DNA of 6,807 bases from Candidatus Cloacimonadota bacterium (GCA_023230795.1 JALNWR010000143.1:1-6807), one strand, 5' to 3'. Counted from the stretch's first letter, positions 1 through 6,807 are shown. The notes: generated from the sequence alone by a model not told the origin. Program-made: numbers and translations.

Positions 1-420
1 GATGGGGTGACCATTCAAAAACTCTGTTTTCAAGCCCTTTTCGATTTGTTTGGGGAACATTGCATCGGAGCCGTAAATCTCTGGAGCAGGCTCGTCCCAG
101 CTGTCTATAGCGCCGTGTGAGATGGGATATTGGGTTTGGATCGGCATAATGATGTCGTCCAGATCGTAATCTATCGGGCCCGAGCGTTTTACTGTTAGAC
201 CGTAAGCTTCAAAGCCTGCAGGTAAGAGTAGCTTGTAGCCGAACCAGGGTAAGTCCGGTTCGGAAGGATTGCCATAGCTCTGCCCTCCAGCCAGGCTGAC
301 CTGGATTCCCTGGTCGGTTTGTTTGAACTCAGGTTCTGCCAATGTATATGTGTGGGTGATCCCGGCCCAGAGGGTCATCATCGCAAAGATCATGATCAGG
401 CTTAAAGAAAGTGTTTTCAT
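1..420 (-). CDS. Secreted protein with C25 (gingipain-type) propeptide-like N-terminus, partial
   Basis: The reading frame is open from the ATG at 420 to the window edge, giving the first 140 residues; the 3' part lies outside. The start is well supported: a GAGGT ribosome binding site sits about seven bases upstream. Residues 1-20 form a signal peptide (MKTL, then a hydrophobic run ending LWAG), so the product is exported. Residues 20-140 show the pattern G-x-P-x-x-x-x-LP ... LLLPAG (about residues 40-64) and then I-x-P-x-Q (about 86-90). The same arrangement occurs near the start of the 1817-residue neighbour, and I recognise it as typical of propeptides of C25 cysteine peptidases in this type of bacterium. 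By family knowledge a catalytic domain would follow, but it is not visible here. The gene starts 189 bases after the stop of the giant upstream gene, on the same strand. Secretion is near certain; membership of the C25 family is an inference from the propeptide only. Confidence 0.8.
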   Translation of the reverse strand, partial: MKTLSLSLIMIFAMMTLWAGITHTYTLAEPEFKQTDQGIQVSLAGGQSYGNPSEPDLPWFGYKLLLPAGFEAYGLTVKRSGPIDYDLDDIIMPIQTQYPISHGAIDSWDEPAPEIYGSDAMFPKQIEKGLKTEFLNGHPI

Positions 421-426
421 TTTGTT

Positions 427-431
427 ACCTC
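427..431 (-). promoter_or_regulatory. Ribosome binding site of the gene starting at 420
   Basis: On the minus strand the sequence reads GAGGTAACAAAATG. The GAGG core lies seven bases before the ATG, which fixes this start and agrees with the signal peptide that begins there. Confidence 0.7.
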
Positions 432-531
432 AAATTATATCGTTTAATTCTTTATAAGAGATACATGTAAAGGATATTCCAACGCATAGTCAACGCTGCA
501 ATCCTCAAACACTATACGGTTCATCTGTTTG

Positions 532-568
532 GATTGGAGGCACGATGTTTAGATCGTGCCTCCGAATC
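532..568 (-). terminator. Long hairpin 3' of the giant gene, possible terminator without T tract
   Basis: An 11-bp perfect stem (ggaggcacgat at 536-546 with atcgtgcctcc at 553-563) encloses a 6-base loop. The stem continues with gatt/aatc past a single bulged base at 564. It begins 42 bases after the stop codon of the giant gene. In the minus direction the base of the stem is followed by CAAACAGATG, so the U tract of a standard intrinsic terminator is missing. It could be a U-less terminator, a 3'-end stabiliser that blocks exonucleases, or a dispersed palindromic repeat. That a hairpin exists is clear; its role is inferred from position. Confidence 0.5.
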
Positions 569-609
569 TATGTTAGCAGAGGTTTTTATAGCGTTATCAA
601 TTATCGATT

Positions 610-3600
610 CTACTTCATGAGCAGCATCTTGCGGGTATTCACATAGCCATCAGTCTCCAGGCGGTATAGATATACTCCGGAGGCTACGGCTCGGTTGTTG
701 TCATCTAAACCATTCCAGATTAGGCGATGATGTCCGGCAGCCATATTTCCTTTGATGAGGTTTTTGACTAATTGCCCTTTAAGATTGTAAATCTTGAGCT
801 GGGCATATCCGGCTTTGGCCAGGTCTAAAGAAATGGTGGTAGAAGGGTTGAAGGGATTGGGGCTATTGGGATGCAGGGTGTTTACCAGAACAGAGATTTG
901 GTCTTCCTCACCGGTGGGTGGAGGCAAAATCTGCAGTTCGAGAGTATCTGAAGGTGCGCCTTCTCCGGCGGAATATACAGGCCGCACATGGTAGTAGTAG
1001 GAACCTATAAGGGTCTGATCTTCGCTAAAGCTGGTATCTGCAAGCTCGGCGATTTCTTCTACCAATCCGGGGCCGGTTTTCCTATAAACCCTGTATGACA
1101 GCACAGGATAGAAAGGCTCTTCTGGAGCTTCCCAAGAAAGAGTAACCGCAGATTCATCCTCTATATGATCAAGAGTAAAATTGCGCACCGCAGGTAGATC
1201 TACAAGCATGAAGTCATGCTCAAAATCCGGAGAAGTCTCGTCGATCACAAAACTGGGAGAGACCTCGGTGACGTGATACGGTTTAGTTGCGGCAAGAGAG
1301 TAGGTCCCGGCAGGCATATAAGCGGCATAGTAACCGGAAGAGTCCGGATTCGTAATCACGGTAAGATCAGCTTTGGGTATAGATACCTTTGCCGAGCTGG
1401 GATCGCCACCATCTGACAGCGATACATTGCCACTAATGAAACCGGCTTTGATGGCAAAGCCAGATATCTTCACATCATCAATAAACCAGCCGTGATTTGT
1501 AGTGCTTCCGTCTGAAGTAAAATGCCACCTTATGAGAATCTCACTGTTGGCAAAATATGACAGATCAAAGCTCACTTCGGCCCAAGTGCTCATAATGCCG
1601 GAGAAACCCGGTTCGTTCATTGAATAGATACTGCCGGAGTATGATCCGCCGGAAGAGGGATGAACCACCACCCAGCTGGTACCACCGTTCACAGAGACAG
1701 ATACATTACCGCCGTCGAAACTCTCCTGACAGATCATTTGATGCCAGAAAGAGAGTGAGGCGTTAGTCCCGATGGATACAGGATCAGTGGTCAGTATGTA
1801 GTTCGCTCCATTTTCATAATTACCGTTTAATACAGTACCCCATAATTTGCTTCCGGAATGGGCATCTATATACTGCGATGACCCCCAGGCCCAGCCGCCT
1901 TGAGAATTTAAAGCTCCAGGGCCATTTTCGAAGTTGTCGTTCATGCCCATGCTGCCACAACCCAGCGATATTTCCGAGCTAATAGCAGGCGCATTATCGG
2001 AGCTCAAAGAAAAAGTGAGCGGGATGGTGTGATTCAGGGGCGCACTTGCGGTCAAAGACGCTTCAAATACAAATTGTCCGCTCTCGTTTGCTTCCAGCAT
2101 AGCCAGATTGATGCCCGGATTGTCGATGATGATATTATCGCTGGAGCTTGTAATCTCTCCTAACAGGTTTGACGCAGCGATATCAGAGCGATTGGCTACA
2201 TTTACGATCAAGAGGAAGCTTTCGCCTGGGTCTGCGACTCCGTTGCCGTTGCCTGCAGCATCGTTCAGATAGAATGTTTCATAGCTCAGTCCCGGCTGCT
2301 TGACAGCTATTCTGAAAGTATGCGTCCAGGCCCTGTTCGAATCTCTAACATCCAGAGAGAATTCGAAAAGATAGCCAATGGGGCAGGATTCGGAGATGGT
2401 GAAGGAAAAGGCATCCAGATTCACACCGTCGCTGTGGCCGTTTATAGGATGATACTCCGAATTTTGGTTTATCATCGTGACGTAGGGATCGCGGATATTG
2501 AGGGTGGCACTAATATCGGTGGATTGGATATTCCCAAGATTTTGCAGATGTACACCCAGCTCGATAGTCTCACCGGGTTCAGCTGCGTTGTTTGAATCGT
2601 TGATCACAATATCGCCGAGAACGAGCCAGGGATTATCGTAGTAAACAGGCTTGTTTGTAATGAAGATGGCGCGTTCGTGCCCCAGTGGTGAAGCGGCTTC
2701 GGGATAGGTATTCATAAAGGTGTATTCCAGTCCGTCGCGGTGATCGGCGCTTTCTATTCCTATAGTACAAAAATTACCATGATTTTGATATGTAGCGCCT
2801 GAATTTACGTTGTTGAAAGTTTTGTACTGAATCTTGATGGGGCCATCGCCGTAGCTGGTGGGATAGTAAGCAGGATCATAAAGGATAACCTGGAATGTTT
2901 CGAGATAGTCATTCAGATACCCATTTAGCATCTTATACCATTCGATGATGAAGGTATGGTTTTCTTCATCAAACCAAGTGCAGACCTGACTTTCCGGGCC
3001 CGTGGCAAGGTCGTCCCAAAAAGCTGCAATCAGCGGAGCGGGGCCCATGGGGCCGGGAATACGGTAATTCCTGAATTCATGATTTTCTGTATAGCCAAAG
3101 GTGATCAGACCATTTGAACTGACCGTGATATCCTGATAGTCTTCGCCGTAGAATTGAAAATTAAAGGGCAAATCTAACCATGCCAGAGTAATGGAATCCA
3201 GGCCATCGCCTTCTGTGGGAATCTGAGGATCGTTAATATTTAACAGGCTTCCGTTGCCGCCTTCCGCCGGAGCTATAGCGATCCAATCGTAAACCGGACA
3301 CTCATCATAAGCTGTATCTCCATCATCGTAGATCACATAGCCATGTCTGTCCGGCCCCAAGGGGTCATTCACAGAAACCGTGCCGATAGTAATGCTGAAT
3401 TGCAGCCATTGCCTGAATCCAGCAGGATTGCTTAGCCTGAGTCGCATGGGAATGATCATCCCGGGCAGCAATGAGTTCATGCCCTGAATTCTGAAATTAT
3501 CAGCAGCAGTGCTGGCTTCGGAATTAACATTTGCAGTACCAAAACTGCCCAGACTGTCCAAAACCGTGACCATGTCATTATCGGTAAAGAGCTCTCCCAT

Positions 3601-6063
3601 GAGTTCTTCTACGGGAAGCTCGCCGAAATTGAACACAGACAGATTCAGGTCTGCGGTTTCACCGGGATCAAGCACAAAGTCGCTGCCATCTATGATCTCG
3701 CAGGAAACATAGCGCAGCTCTGCATCCGTCACAGAAATGTAATCTGCTATAGTATATTGATTGTCTTCGCTATCACTCAGATGCATTATGAATCTAAGCA
3801 AGGTGTTATTAGGGGTTTCAGCAGAGATTTGCATCACTATGGGGCTAGCGCAAAAACCGTCGGCTTCCCAGGCTATACTGCCAAAATCTATCAGAGAATC
3901 TGCGATAGTTACATAAAGGCTGCTGCAGGAAATATGCCCTGTGATATCTTCTATCATAGCGGCAGATGTATTGCGCAGTTTGAAAAGAACTTCCAGGGTC
4001 TCTCCTGAATTTGCAATGCCATTTCCATTACCTTCCGAAGGGCCCTCAAGATCATCGTCAATCACTGGAACAGAAGCGAGTAAAGAACCTGCCTGTACCG
4101 CTATAGTCTGTTGTAAAGGTTTGAAATCATGCTTTGAGATGGTCAGAATCAGCTCTGCTGCCGTGACTTCTTCGCTGAAAGGAAGATATACCATGCCAGC
4201 TTCATCTGTATAAGCTCTGCTCACTATAGTGCTGGCCGAATCTTGCACATGGGTAACCGTCACAGCAGCATTTGATACAGGGAAGCCGTCCTGATCGACT
4301 ACTGCTATATCCAGGCTGTTTGTCCCTGAAGCCACCTCTGTGGGGGCATTGCTATCAAAAGTTTGCGGGATTGTGATATATACCTCCATCGTGGGATCGC
4401 CCATGAGGTTGCACCATTGAGCAAAGGCAGAGCTCATACTGGGATTGCTGATAGAGTACAGGCTGGCCAATGTGAGCTTGCCATTGAGCAGTGCTTCGCC
4501 CATGGTTCTCATATCATCAATGAATATACCGGAAAAAATGCCGCCGCACAAAGCGTTATTTGGCATTGTAGCGGTTTCATTGCCCCACATCCCGATAGAG
4601 GTAACGGCCCCCTTGGGCGCGGCGGCGGTGCCTACGCGGATCATTAGCTCTGTAGTAGAAGTCATGTGGTAGTCACCGGTATTGCAAGTTATGATTACAG
4701 AGTGAAAGAGCTTGTGGAAATTATACAAGTTAGAATCTGTGGGAGACCATCCGCACAAGCCTCCAATGCCACGAAAATTGAAAAAGCCCACGCCTTGATT
4801 GATGGCATTACTCATATCCGATGGGCTGGGATGATTTTGAGCAAGCATGGTAAAGGTGTAATCAGGGTTTTTCGCCAGGCTGATATCTTTGATATAGTTC
4901 GATAGGTTTACGATAGAGGATCCACTAAGTGCGGTATCTGCAGTGAGCAGCATTCGATTTAGCCATTGGGCATTTTCTACATTCATGTTCTTTTCGTAGG
5001 CATATATCTTGGACAATATCACATATAGTTGCGAAAAGTTCTCTGCAGATATTCTTCCGAGAAAAACATCACCGAGCTGATCATTTCCTGCGAGCATCTG
5101 GTAAGGATAATCCCCCATACCCTCCGTAGTTTGCCAGGCTGGTACAGCAAAAGCACCGGTAACATCACCTATCAGAACAATGTAATCAAAGCGGGTCTGA
5201 GGATCATTGTACAAGTTTTGCAGATAGTTTTTGATAGCGGTATTTGAAGCTCCGGTAACGGCAGTACTAAGCAGCTGTACATCCGCACCTTTCTGCCTCT
5301 TCCACAGGGCAAAGTTCTCAAGCAAATTCAGGAAAGCAGGGTCTGAGTAGGCTCCATAAACCATCACTATCCTGGGCGGCGTATTTGCCACCAAACCACC
5401 CTCGTAATGGGCATAATTCAAAATCTGCGAACGGTAGATTTTATCAAAAGCCGCTGAAACGCGGGGAGCTTCGTCTAATTCATTGATGCCGGGTTCATCG
5501 GTAAAGTGCAGCCTGAGTGTGAGCTTTTCATGTACTGCAAGCTCAGTCGAAATAGCATCCCATACAAAGGGCTCGATCTGGATGTTTACCACCCGAAAAT
5601 CTCGCATGATCTGGGGATCACTGCACTGGATGAGCTTAGTATGGCTACTCTTACTGCCGTTGTAATAATCTTTATTTACAGTAAATTCCAGCGTTGAGCT
5701 TTTCTCGTTTTGAACAGGGAAAGGCCTGATATTCTGCAAAGTCTGGCTGCGGGAATTCAGCAGTTCCACATAGGCGCTGCCCTGTGCCGGGATGGCAATC
5801 ATGGTGGACAAAGTGGGCAATTCCGGCAAACCTTCTTCTGTTAAGTAGCCGGTATCTTGCATGATAATCTTTTGATAGTCTGCCCCCATCCGGGTTTCAT
5901 GGCTGATCTCATAAGCAGGCAAGACAAACTCTATGTCTATATGTTGCGCAGATCTTGCTAATACCCTAAAGGCAGTATTACTTGAAGGTACTTTTGCCAA
6001 CAAAGGCAGGCTTGTCATCAGCAGAAGTACAAGTATCGTATTCAGGAAATGTAACTTTCGCAT
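610..6063 (-). CDS. Giant secreted multidomain C25 (gingipain-like) peptidase-family protein with C-terminal sorting domain
   Basis: The product has 1817 residues from the ATG at 6063. The frame could open at a TTG at 6087, but the ATG has a GGAG six bases upstream and begins a clear signal peptide (residues 1-23, MRKL then a Leu-rich core ending LLA). Rough domain order: 30-215 C25 propeptide-like; 230-560 C25 catalytic-like region, with DYIVLIGD (293-300), LGDVFLGRIS (330-339), NFRGIG (429-434) and ITCNTGDY (458-465); 565-660 Ig-like; 665-785 and 787-900 CARDB-like; 910-1140 nidogen-like (SSNGLITFG, then IAAFWDDL); 1147-1255 and 1263-1367 CARDB-like; 1373-1535 jelly-roll/MAM-like (ending HGWFIDDVKISG); 1540-1623 carboxypeptidase-regulatory-like; 1624-1713 fibronectin type III; 1733-1817 FlgD-Ig/type IX-like sorting domain. 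C460 matches the gingipain nucleophile, but the usual catalytic His position is Ile433, so proteolysis is uncertain. It probably acts at or outside the outer membrane, perhaps on protein substrates or in adhesion; that role is inferred. No frameshift or internal stop is seen. The gene ends with TAG. Confidence 0.9.
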   Translation of the reverse strand: MRKLHFLNTILVLLLMTSLPLLAKVPSSNTAFRVLARSAQHIDIEFVLPAYEISHETRMGADYQKIIMQDTGYLTEEGLPELPTLSTMIAIPAQGSAYVELLNSRSQTLQNIRPFPVQNEKSSTLEFTVNKDYYNGSKSSHTKLIQCSDPQIMRDFRVVNIQIEPFVWDAISTELAVHEKLTLRLHFTDEPGINELDEAPRVSAAFDKIYRSQILNYAHYEGGLVANTPPRIVMVYGAYSDPAFLNLLENFALWKRQKGADVQLLSTAVTGASNTAIKNYLQNLYNDPQTRFDYIVLIGDVTGAFAVPAWQTTEGMGDYPYQMLAGNDQLGDVFLGRISAENFSQLYVILSKIYAYEKNMNVENAQWLNRMLLTADTALSGSSIVNLSNYIKDISLAKNPDYTFTMLAQNHPSPSDMSNAINQGVGFFNFRGIGGLCGWSPTDSNLYNFHKLFHSVIITCNTGDYHMTSTTELMIRVGTAAAPKGAVTSIGMWGNETATMPNNALCGGIFSGIFIDDMRTMGEALLNGKLTLASLYSISNPSMSSAFAQWCNLMGDPTMEVYITIPQTFDSNAPTEVASGTNSLDIAVVDQDGFPVSNAAVTVTHVQDSASTIVSRAYTDEAGMVYLPFSEEVTAAELILTISKHDFKPLQQTIAVQAGSLLASVPVIDDDLEGPSEGNGNGIANSGETLEVLFKLRNTSAAMIEDITGHISCSSLYVTIADSLIDFGSIAWEADGFCASPIVMQISAETPNNTLLRFIMHLSDSEDNQYTIADYISVTDAELRYVSCEIIDGSDFVLDPGETADLNLSVFNFGELPVEELMGELFTDNDMVTVLDSLGSFGTANVNSEASTAADNFRIQGMNSLLPGMIIPMRLRLSNPAGFRQWLQFSITIGTVSVNDPLGPDRHGYVIYDDGDTAYDECPVYDWIAIAPAEGGNGSLLNINDPQIPTEGDGLDSITLAWLDLPFNFQFYGEDYQDITVSSNGLITFGYTENHEFRNYRIPGPMGPAPLIAAFWDDLATGPESQVCTWFDEENHTFIIEWYKMLNGYLNDYLETFQVILYDPAYYPTSYGDGPIKIQYKTFNNVNSGATYQNHGNFCTIGIESADHRDGLEYTFMNTYPEAASPLGHERAIFITNKPVYYDNPWLVLGDIVINDSNNAAEPGETIELGVHLQNLGNIQSTDISATLNIRDPYVTMINQNSEYHPINGHSDGVNLDAFSFTISESCPIGYLFEFSLDVRDSNRAWTHTFRIAVKQPGLSYETFYLNDAAGNGNGVADPGESFLLIVNVANRSDIAASNLLGEITSSSDNIIIDNPGINLAMLEANESGQFVFEASLTASAPLNHTIPLTFSLSSDNAPAISSEISLGCGSMGMNDNFENGPGALNSQGGWAWGSSQYIDAHSGSKLWGTVLNGNYENGANYILTTDPVSIGTNASLSFWHQMICQESFDGGNVSVSVNGGTSWVVVHPSSGGSYSGSIYSMNEPGFSGIMSTWAEVSFDLSYFANSEILIRWHFTSDGSTTNHGWFIDDVKISGFAIKAGFISGNVSLSDGGDPSSAKVSIPKADLTVITNPDSSGYYAAYMPAGTYSLAATKPYHVTEVSPSFVIDETSPDFEHDFMLVDLPAVRNFTLDHIEDESAVTLSWEAPEEPFYPVLSYRVYRKTGPGLVEEIAELADTSFSEDQTLIGSYYYHVRPVYSAGEGAPSDTLELQILPPPTGEEDQISVLVNTLHPNSPNPFNPSTTISLDLAKAGYAQLKIYNLKGQLVKNLIKGNMAAGHHRLIWNGLDDNNRAVASGVYLYRLETDGYVNTRKMLLMK
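613..867 (-). repeat. C-terminal sorting-type domain, copy in the giant protein
   Basis: Residues 1733-1817 form a module starting NSPNPFNPSTTIS, followed by IYNLKGQLVKNL, GHH, W-x-G-x-D, SGVYLYRLE and a basic tail ending RKMLLMK. It aligns without gaps over 85 residues with the end of the gene at 6368, with about 41 identities by hand count. Such modules (FlgD Ig-like fold, similar to type IX secretion C-terminal domains) direct passage across, or attachment to, the outer membrane in FCB-group bacteria. The route used here is inferred. Confidence 0.8.
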
Positions 6064-6069
6064 ATTATT

Positions 6070-6073
6070 CTCC
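6070..6073 (-). promoter_or_regulatory. Ribosome binding site of the giant gene, decides its start
   Basis: The minus strand reads CTGGAGAATAATATG. GGAG lies six bases before the ATG at 6063. The alternative in-frame TTG at 6087 would place this site inside the coding sequence and add eight polar residues (TTG-initiated M, then RNTLENN) ahead of the signal peptide, so the ATG is preferred. Confidence 0.7.
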
Positions 6074-6138
6074 AGTGTGTTTCGCAATTTTTAAGTGCAA
6101 GTATTGTTCCATATTTTTATGCATGTTACGAATATCTG

Positions 6139-6171
6139 ATATAATCCTATTAATCTGGCCGCGGATTATAT
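6139..6171 (-). promoter_or_regulatory. Candidate promoter -10 region inside a 9-bp inverted repeat
   Basis: atataatcc (6139-6147) and ggattatat (6163-6171) are perfect inverted repeats separated by 15 bases. The right arm read on the minus strand gives TATAAT (6170-6165), a consensus -10 box about 100 bases before the ATG of the giant gene. The only upstream hexamer resembling a -35 box is TTGCAA (6196-6191), 20 bases away, which is longer than the usual 17. The symmetric arms could be an operator or may simply form a leader hairpin. Promoter rules in this lineage are not known to me, so this is tentative. Confidence 0.3.
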
Positions 6172-6191
6172 AGTAAGTAATCGCTGTTTAT

Positions 6192-6235
6192 TGCAAGCTG
6201 ACTGGAATGAGGTCTCATTCCAGTCATAGCTTGCA
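6192..6235 (-). terminator. Long 19-bp hairpin between genes, possible terminator or palindromic repeat
   Basis: The left arm (6192-6210, tgcaagctgactggaatga) pairs fully with the right arm (6215-6235) apart from a 2-base bulge (AT at 6227-6228), closing a 4-base loop GGTC. It lies 132 bases after the stop of the right-hand gene and before the leader of the giant gene. On the minus strand the stem is followed by AATAAACAGC, not a T tract; on the plus strand it is followed by GTTTT, but no plus-strand gene precedes it. It may end the transcript of the right-hand gene, insulate the giant gene from read-through, or be a copy of a dispersed palindromic element. Confidence 0.5.
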
Positions 6236-6367
6236 GTTTTGAAATCATCGGGTAGAGTTTGCTGCTGCTCTTTGTCATAACTGCTCGGGCTATTCGCTAC
6301 GATAAGCTCTTACAGCGGCTTAACAAGGCAGAAACTCGTCCCAGGGGCTATAGTCACTGACTGTTTA

Positions 6368-6807
6368 TTATTTTATCAGGGTCATTCGTCGGGTTTCCTG
6401 GTATTTCCCTGCTTTCATCACATATTGATAGATACCACTACCCACTATATTGCCATTTTGGTCTTTGCCATCCCATTCTACCGTATGGTGTCCGGGGGAT
6501 TTGGCTTCGTGTACCAAGCTGCGGATCAACTGTCCTTTTACGTTGTATATAGCCAGGAAGACCTCTGCCGCGTCTTTGATGTCGTAGCTGATAGTAGTGC
6601 TGGGGTTAAAGGGGTTGGGATAGTTACCATTTAGTTTGGTAGCTGCCACCATAAGGTTATCTTCATTGCCCACAGGAAGGATATCAAAATCCAGCTGCGT
6701 GGTTTGATCTACCGTAATCTGAACGTTTTCCTCTGTAACGCTGAAATAATCTTCATGGCTACAGGTAACGTCATAGCTTCCGGCAGGCAGGTACAAGACA
6801 TAGCTGC
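6368..6807 (-). CDS. Secreted modular protein, C-terminal part with carboxypeptidase-regulatory-like and sorting domains, partial
   Basis: The frame enters at the window edge and ends at a TAA at 6370-6368, followed at once by a second in-frame TAA. About 145 residues are visible; the true start lies beyond 6807, and the TTG at 6796 is internal. Visible residues 1-46 (YVLYLPAGSYDV, then F-D-I) look like the last strands of a carboxypeptidase-regulatory-like beta-sandwich, as also found at residues 1540-1623 of the giant protein (AYMPAGTYSL). A short acidic linker follows. Residues 61-145 are a sorting-type domain starting NYPNPFNPSTTIS and ending RRMTLIK, closely matching the end of the giant protein. 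The product is therefore probably exported and released or held at the cell surface. What its N-terminal part does cannot be told from here; peptidases, adhesins and glycoside-active enzymes all carry such tails. Confidence 0.88.
   Translation of the reverse strand, partial: SYVLYLPAGSYDVTCSHEDYFSVTEENVQITVDQTTQLDFDILPVGNEDNLMVAATKLNGNYPNPFNPSTTISYDIKDAAEVFLAIYNVKGQLIRSLVHEAKSPGHHTVEWDGKDQNGNIVGSGIYQYVMKAGKYQETRRMTLIK
6371..6625 (-). repeat. C-terminal sorting-type domain, copy in the right-hand gene
   Basis: This is the second copy of the 85-residue module, with the same landmarks in the same spacing: PNPFNPSTTIS, IYNVKGQLIRSL, GHH, W-x-G-x-D-x-N, SGIYQY and a basic end. The match to the copy at 613-867 is about 48 percent by hand count and holds mainly in the core strands, as expected for a shared export signal and not for a recent DNA duplication. 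Confidence 0.8.

Larger units (their letters stand above)
6064..6367. other. 304-base intergenic region with hairpin and inverted repeat
   Basis: This gap separates the 3' end of the right-hand gene from the giant gene. The part next to the right-hand stop (6236-6367) shows no gene, RNA or strong structure that I can recognise. The middle holds a long hairpin (6192-6235). The part nearer the giant gene is AT-rich and holds a 9-bp inverted repeat over a TATAAT box, so it probably carries the promoter and an mRNA leader of roughly 90 bases. A 42-codon open frame (6278 to 6150, minus) runs through the hairpin but has no good ribosome binding site and is not called. Confidence 0.6.

Noticed and set aside
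434..493. Promoter-like boxes before the left gene (TATAAT at 439-434, TTGACT at 493-488)
   Set aside because: The TATAAT ends only 13 bases from the ATG, so the transcript would begin at the ribosome binding site. The TTGACT has no good -10 box at normal spacing (TACATG at 18 bases matches poorly).
2320..4672. Open frames of 67-94 codons on the plus strand opposite the giant gene
   Set aside because: They overlap one another and lie fully opposite a long, well-supported protein. None has a recognisable domain; they are antisense shadows.
6064..6087. Extension of the giant gene to an in-frame TTG at 6087
   Set aside because: It would place the GGAG ribosome binding site inside the gene and put eight polar residues before a signal peptide that starts cleanly at the ATG at 6063.
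6150..6278. 42-codon open frame on the minus strand through the intergenic hairpin
   Set aside because: It has no convincing ribosome binding site, no recognisable protein features, and half of it is dictated by the palindrome, so it is most likely chance.
6352..6362. Small quasi-palindrome agtcactgact just after the stop of the right-hand gene
   Set aside because: It has 5-bp arms around a single base, which cannot form a usable hairpin loop and is common by chance.
6236..6367. Possible RNA gene or degraded coding remnant in the right-hand part of the gap
   Set aside because: No tRNA-like cloverleaf, no riboswitch core that I recognise, and stops in all frames near the gene end; nothing supports a call.

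Overview
The window looks like a stretch of an uncultured FCB-group bacterium, most likely Candidatus Cloacimonadota or a close relative. The reasons are the very long secreted protein with a gingipain-like (C25) peptidase region, its many beta-sandwich modules, and a C-terminal module of the type PNPFNPSTTI...IYN.KGQ.V..L......G.H...W.G.D..G..V.SG.Y.Y. The lineage is inferred from protein style only; no rRNA or other marker is present.

All coding sequence is on the minus strand, read from right to left. First comes the 3' end of a gene for a secreted modular protein (6807 to 6368), with a carboxypeptidase-regulatory-like module and a C-terminal sorting-type domain. After a 304-base gap comes one giant gene (6063 to 610, 1817 aa): signal peptide, C25 propeptide-like region, C25 catalytic-like region, several Ig/CARDB-like repeats, a nidogen-like module, a jelly-roll (MAM-like) module, a carboxypeptidase-regulatory-like module, fibronectin type III and a sorting domain. 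After a 189-base gap the 5' end of a third gene follows (420 to 1), with a signal peptide and a region resembling the C25 propeptide. So this is a cluster of exported surface or secreted proteins, at least two of which share the same C-terminal export/anchoring module and two of which look like C25-family members.

Each of the two gaps holds one long, near-perfect hairpin 3' of the preceding gene, neither followed by a T tract in the direction of transcription. The gap in front of the giant gene also holds a 9-bp inverted repeat that overlaps a TATAAT box. The most interesting point is that the giant C25 protein keeps the candidate nucleophile Cys (C460) but has Ile where gingipains carry the catalytic His, so it may be a non-catalytic or altered member. 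No RNA gene, CRISPR array, insertion sequence or phage feature was seen, and nothing that amounts to a clearly new system.
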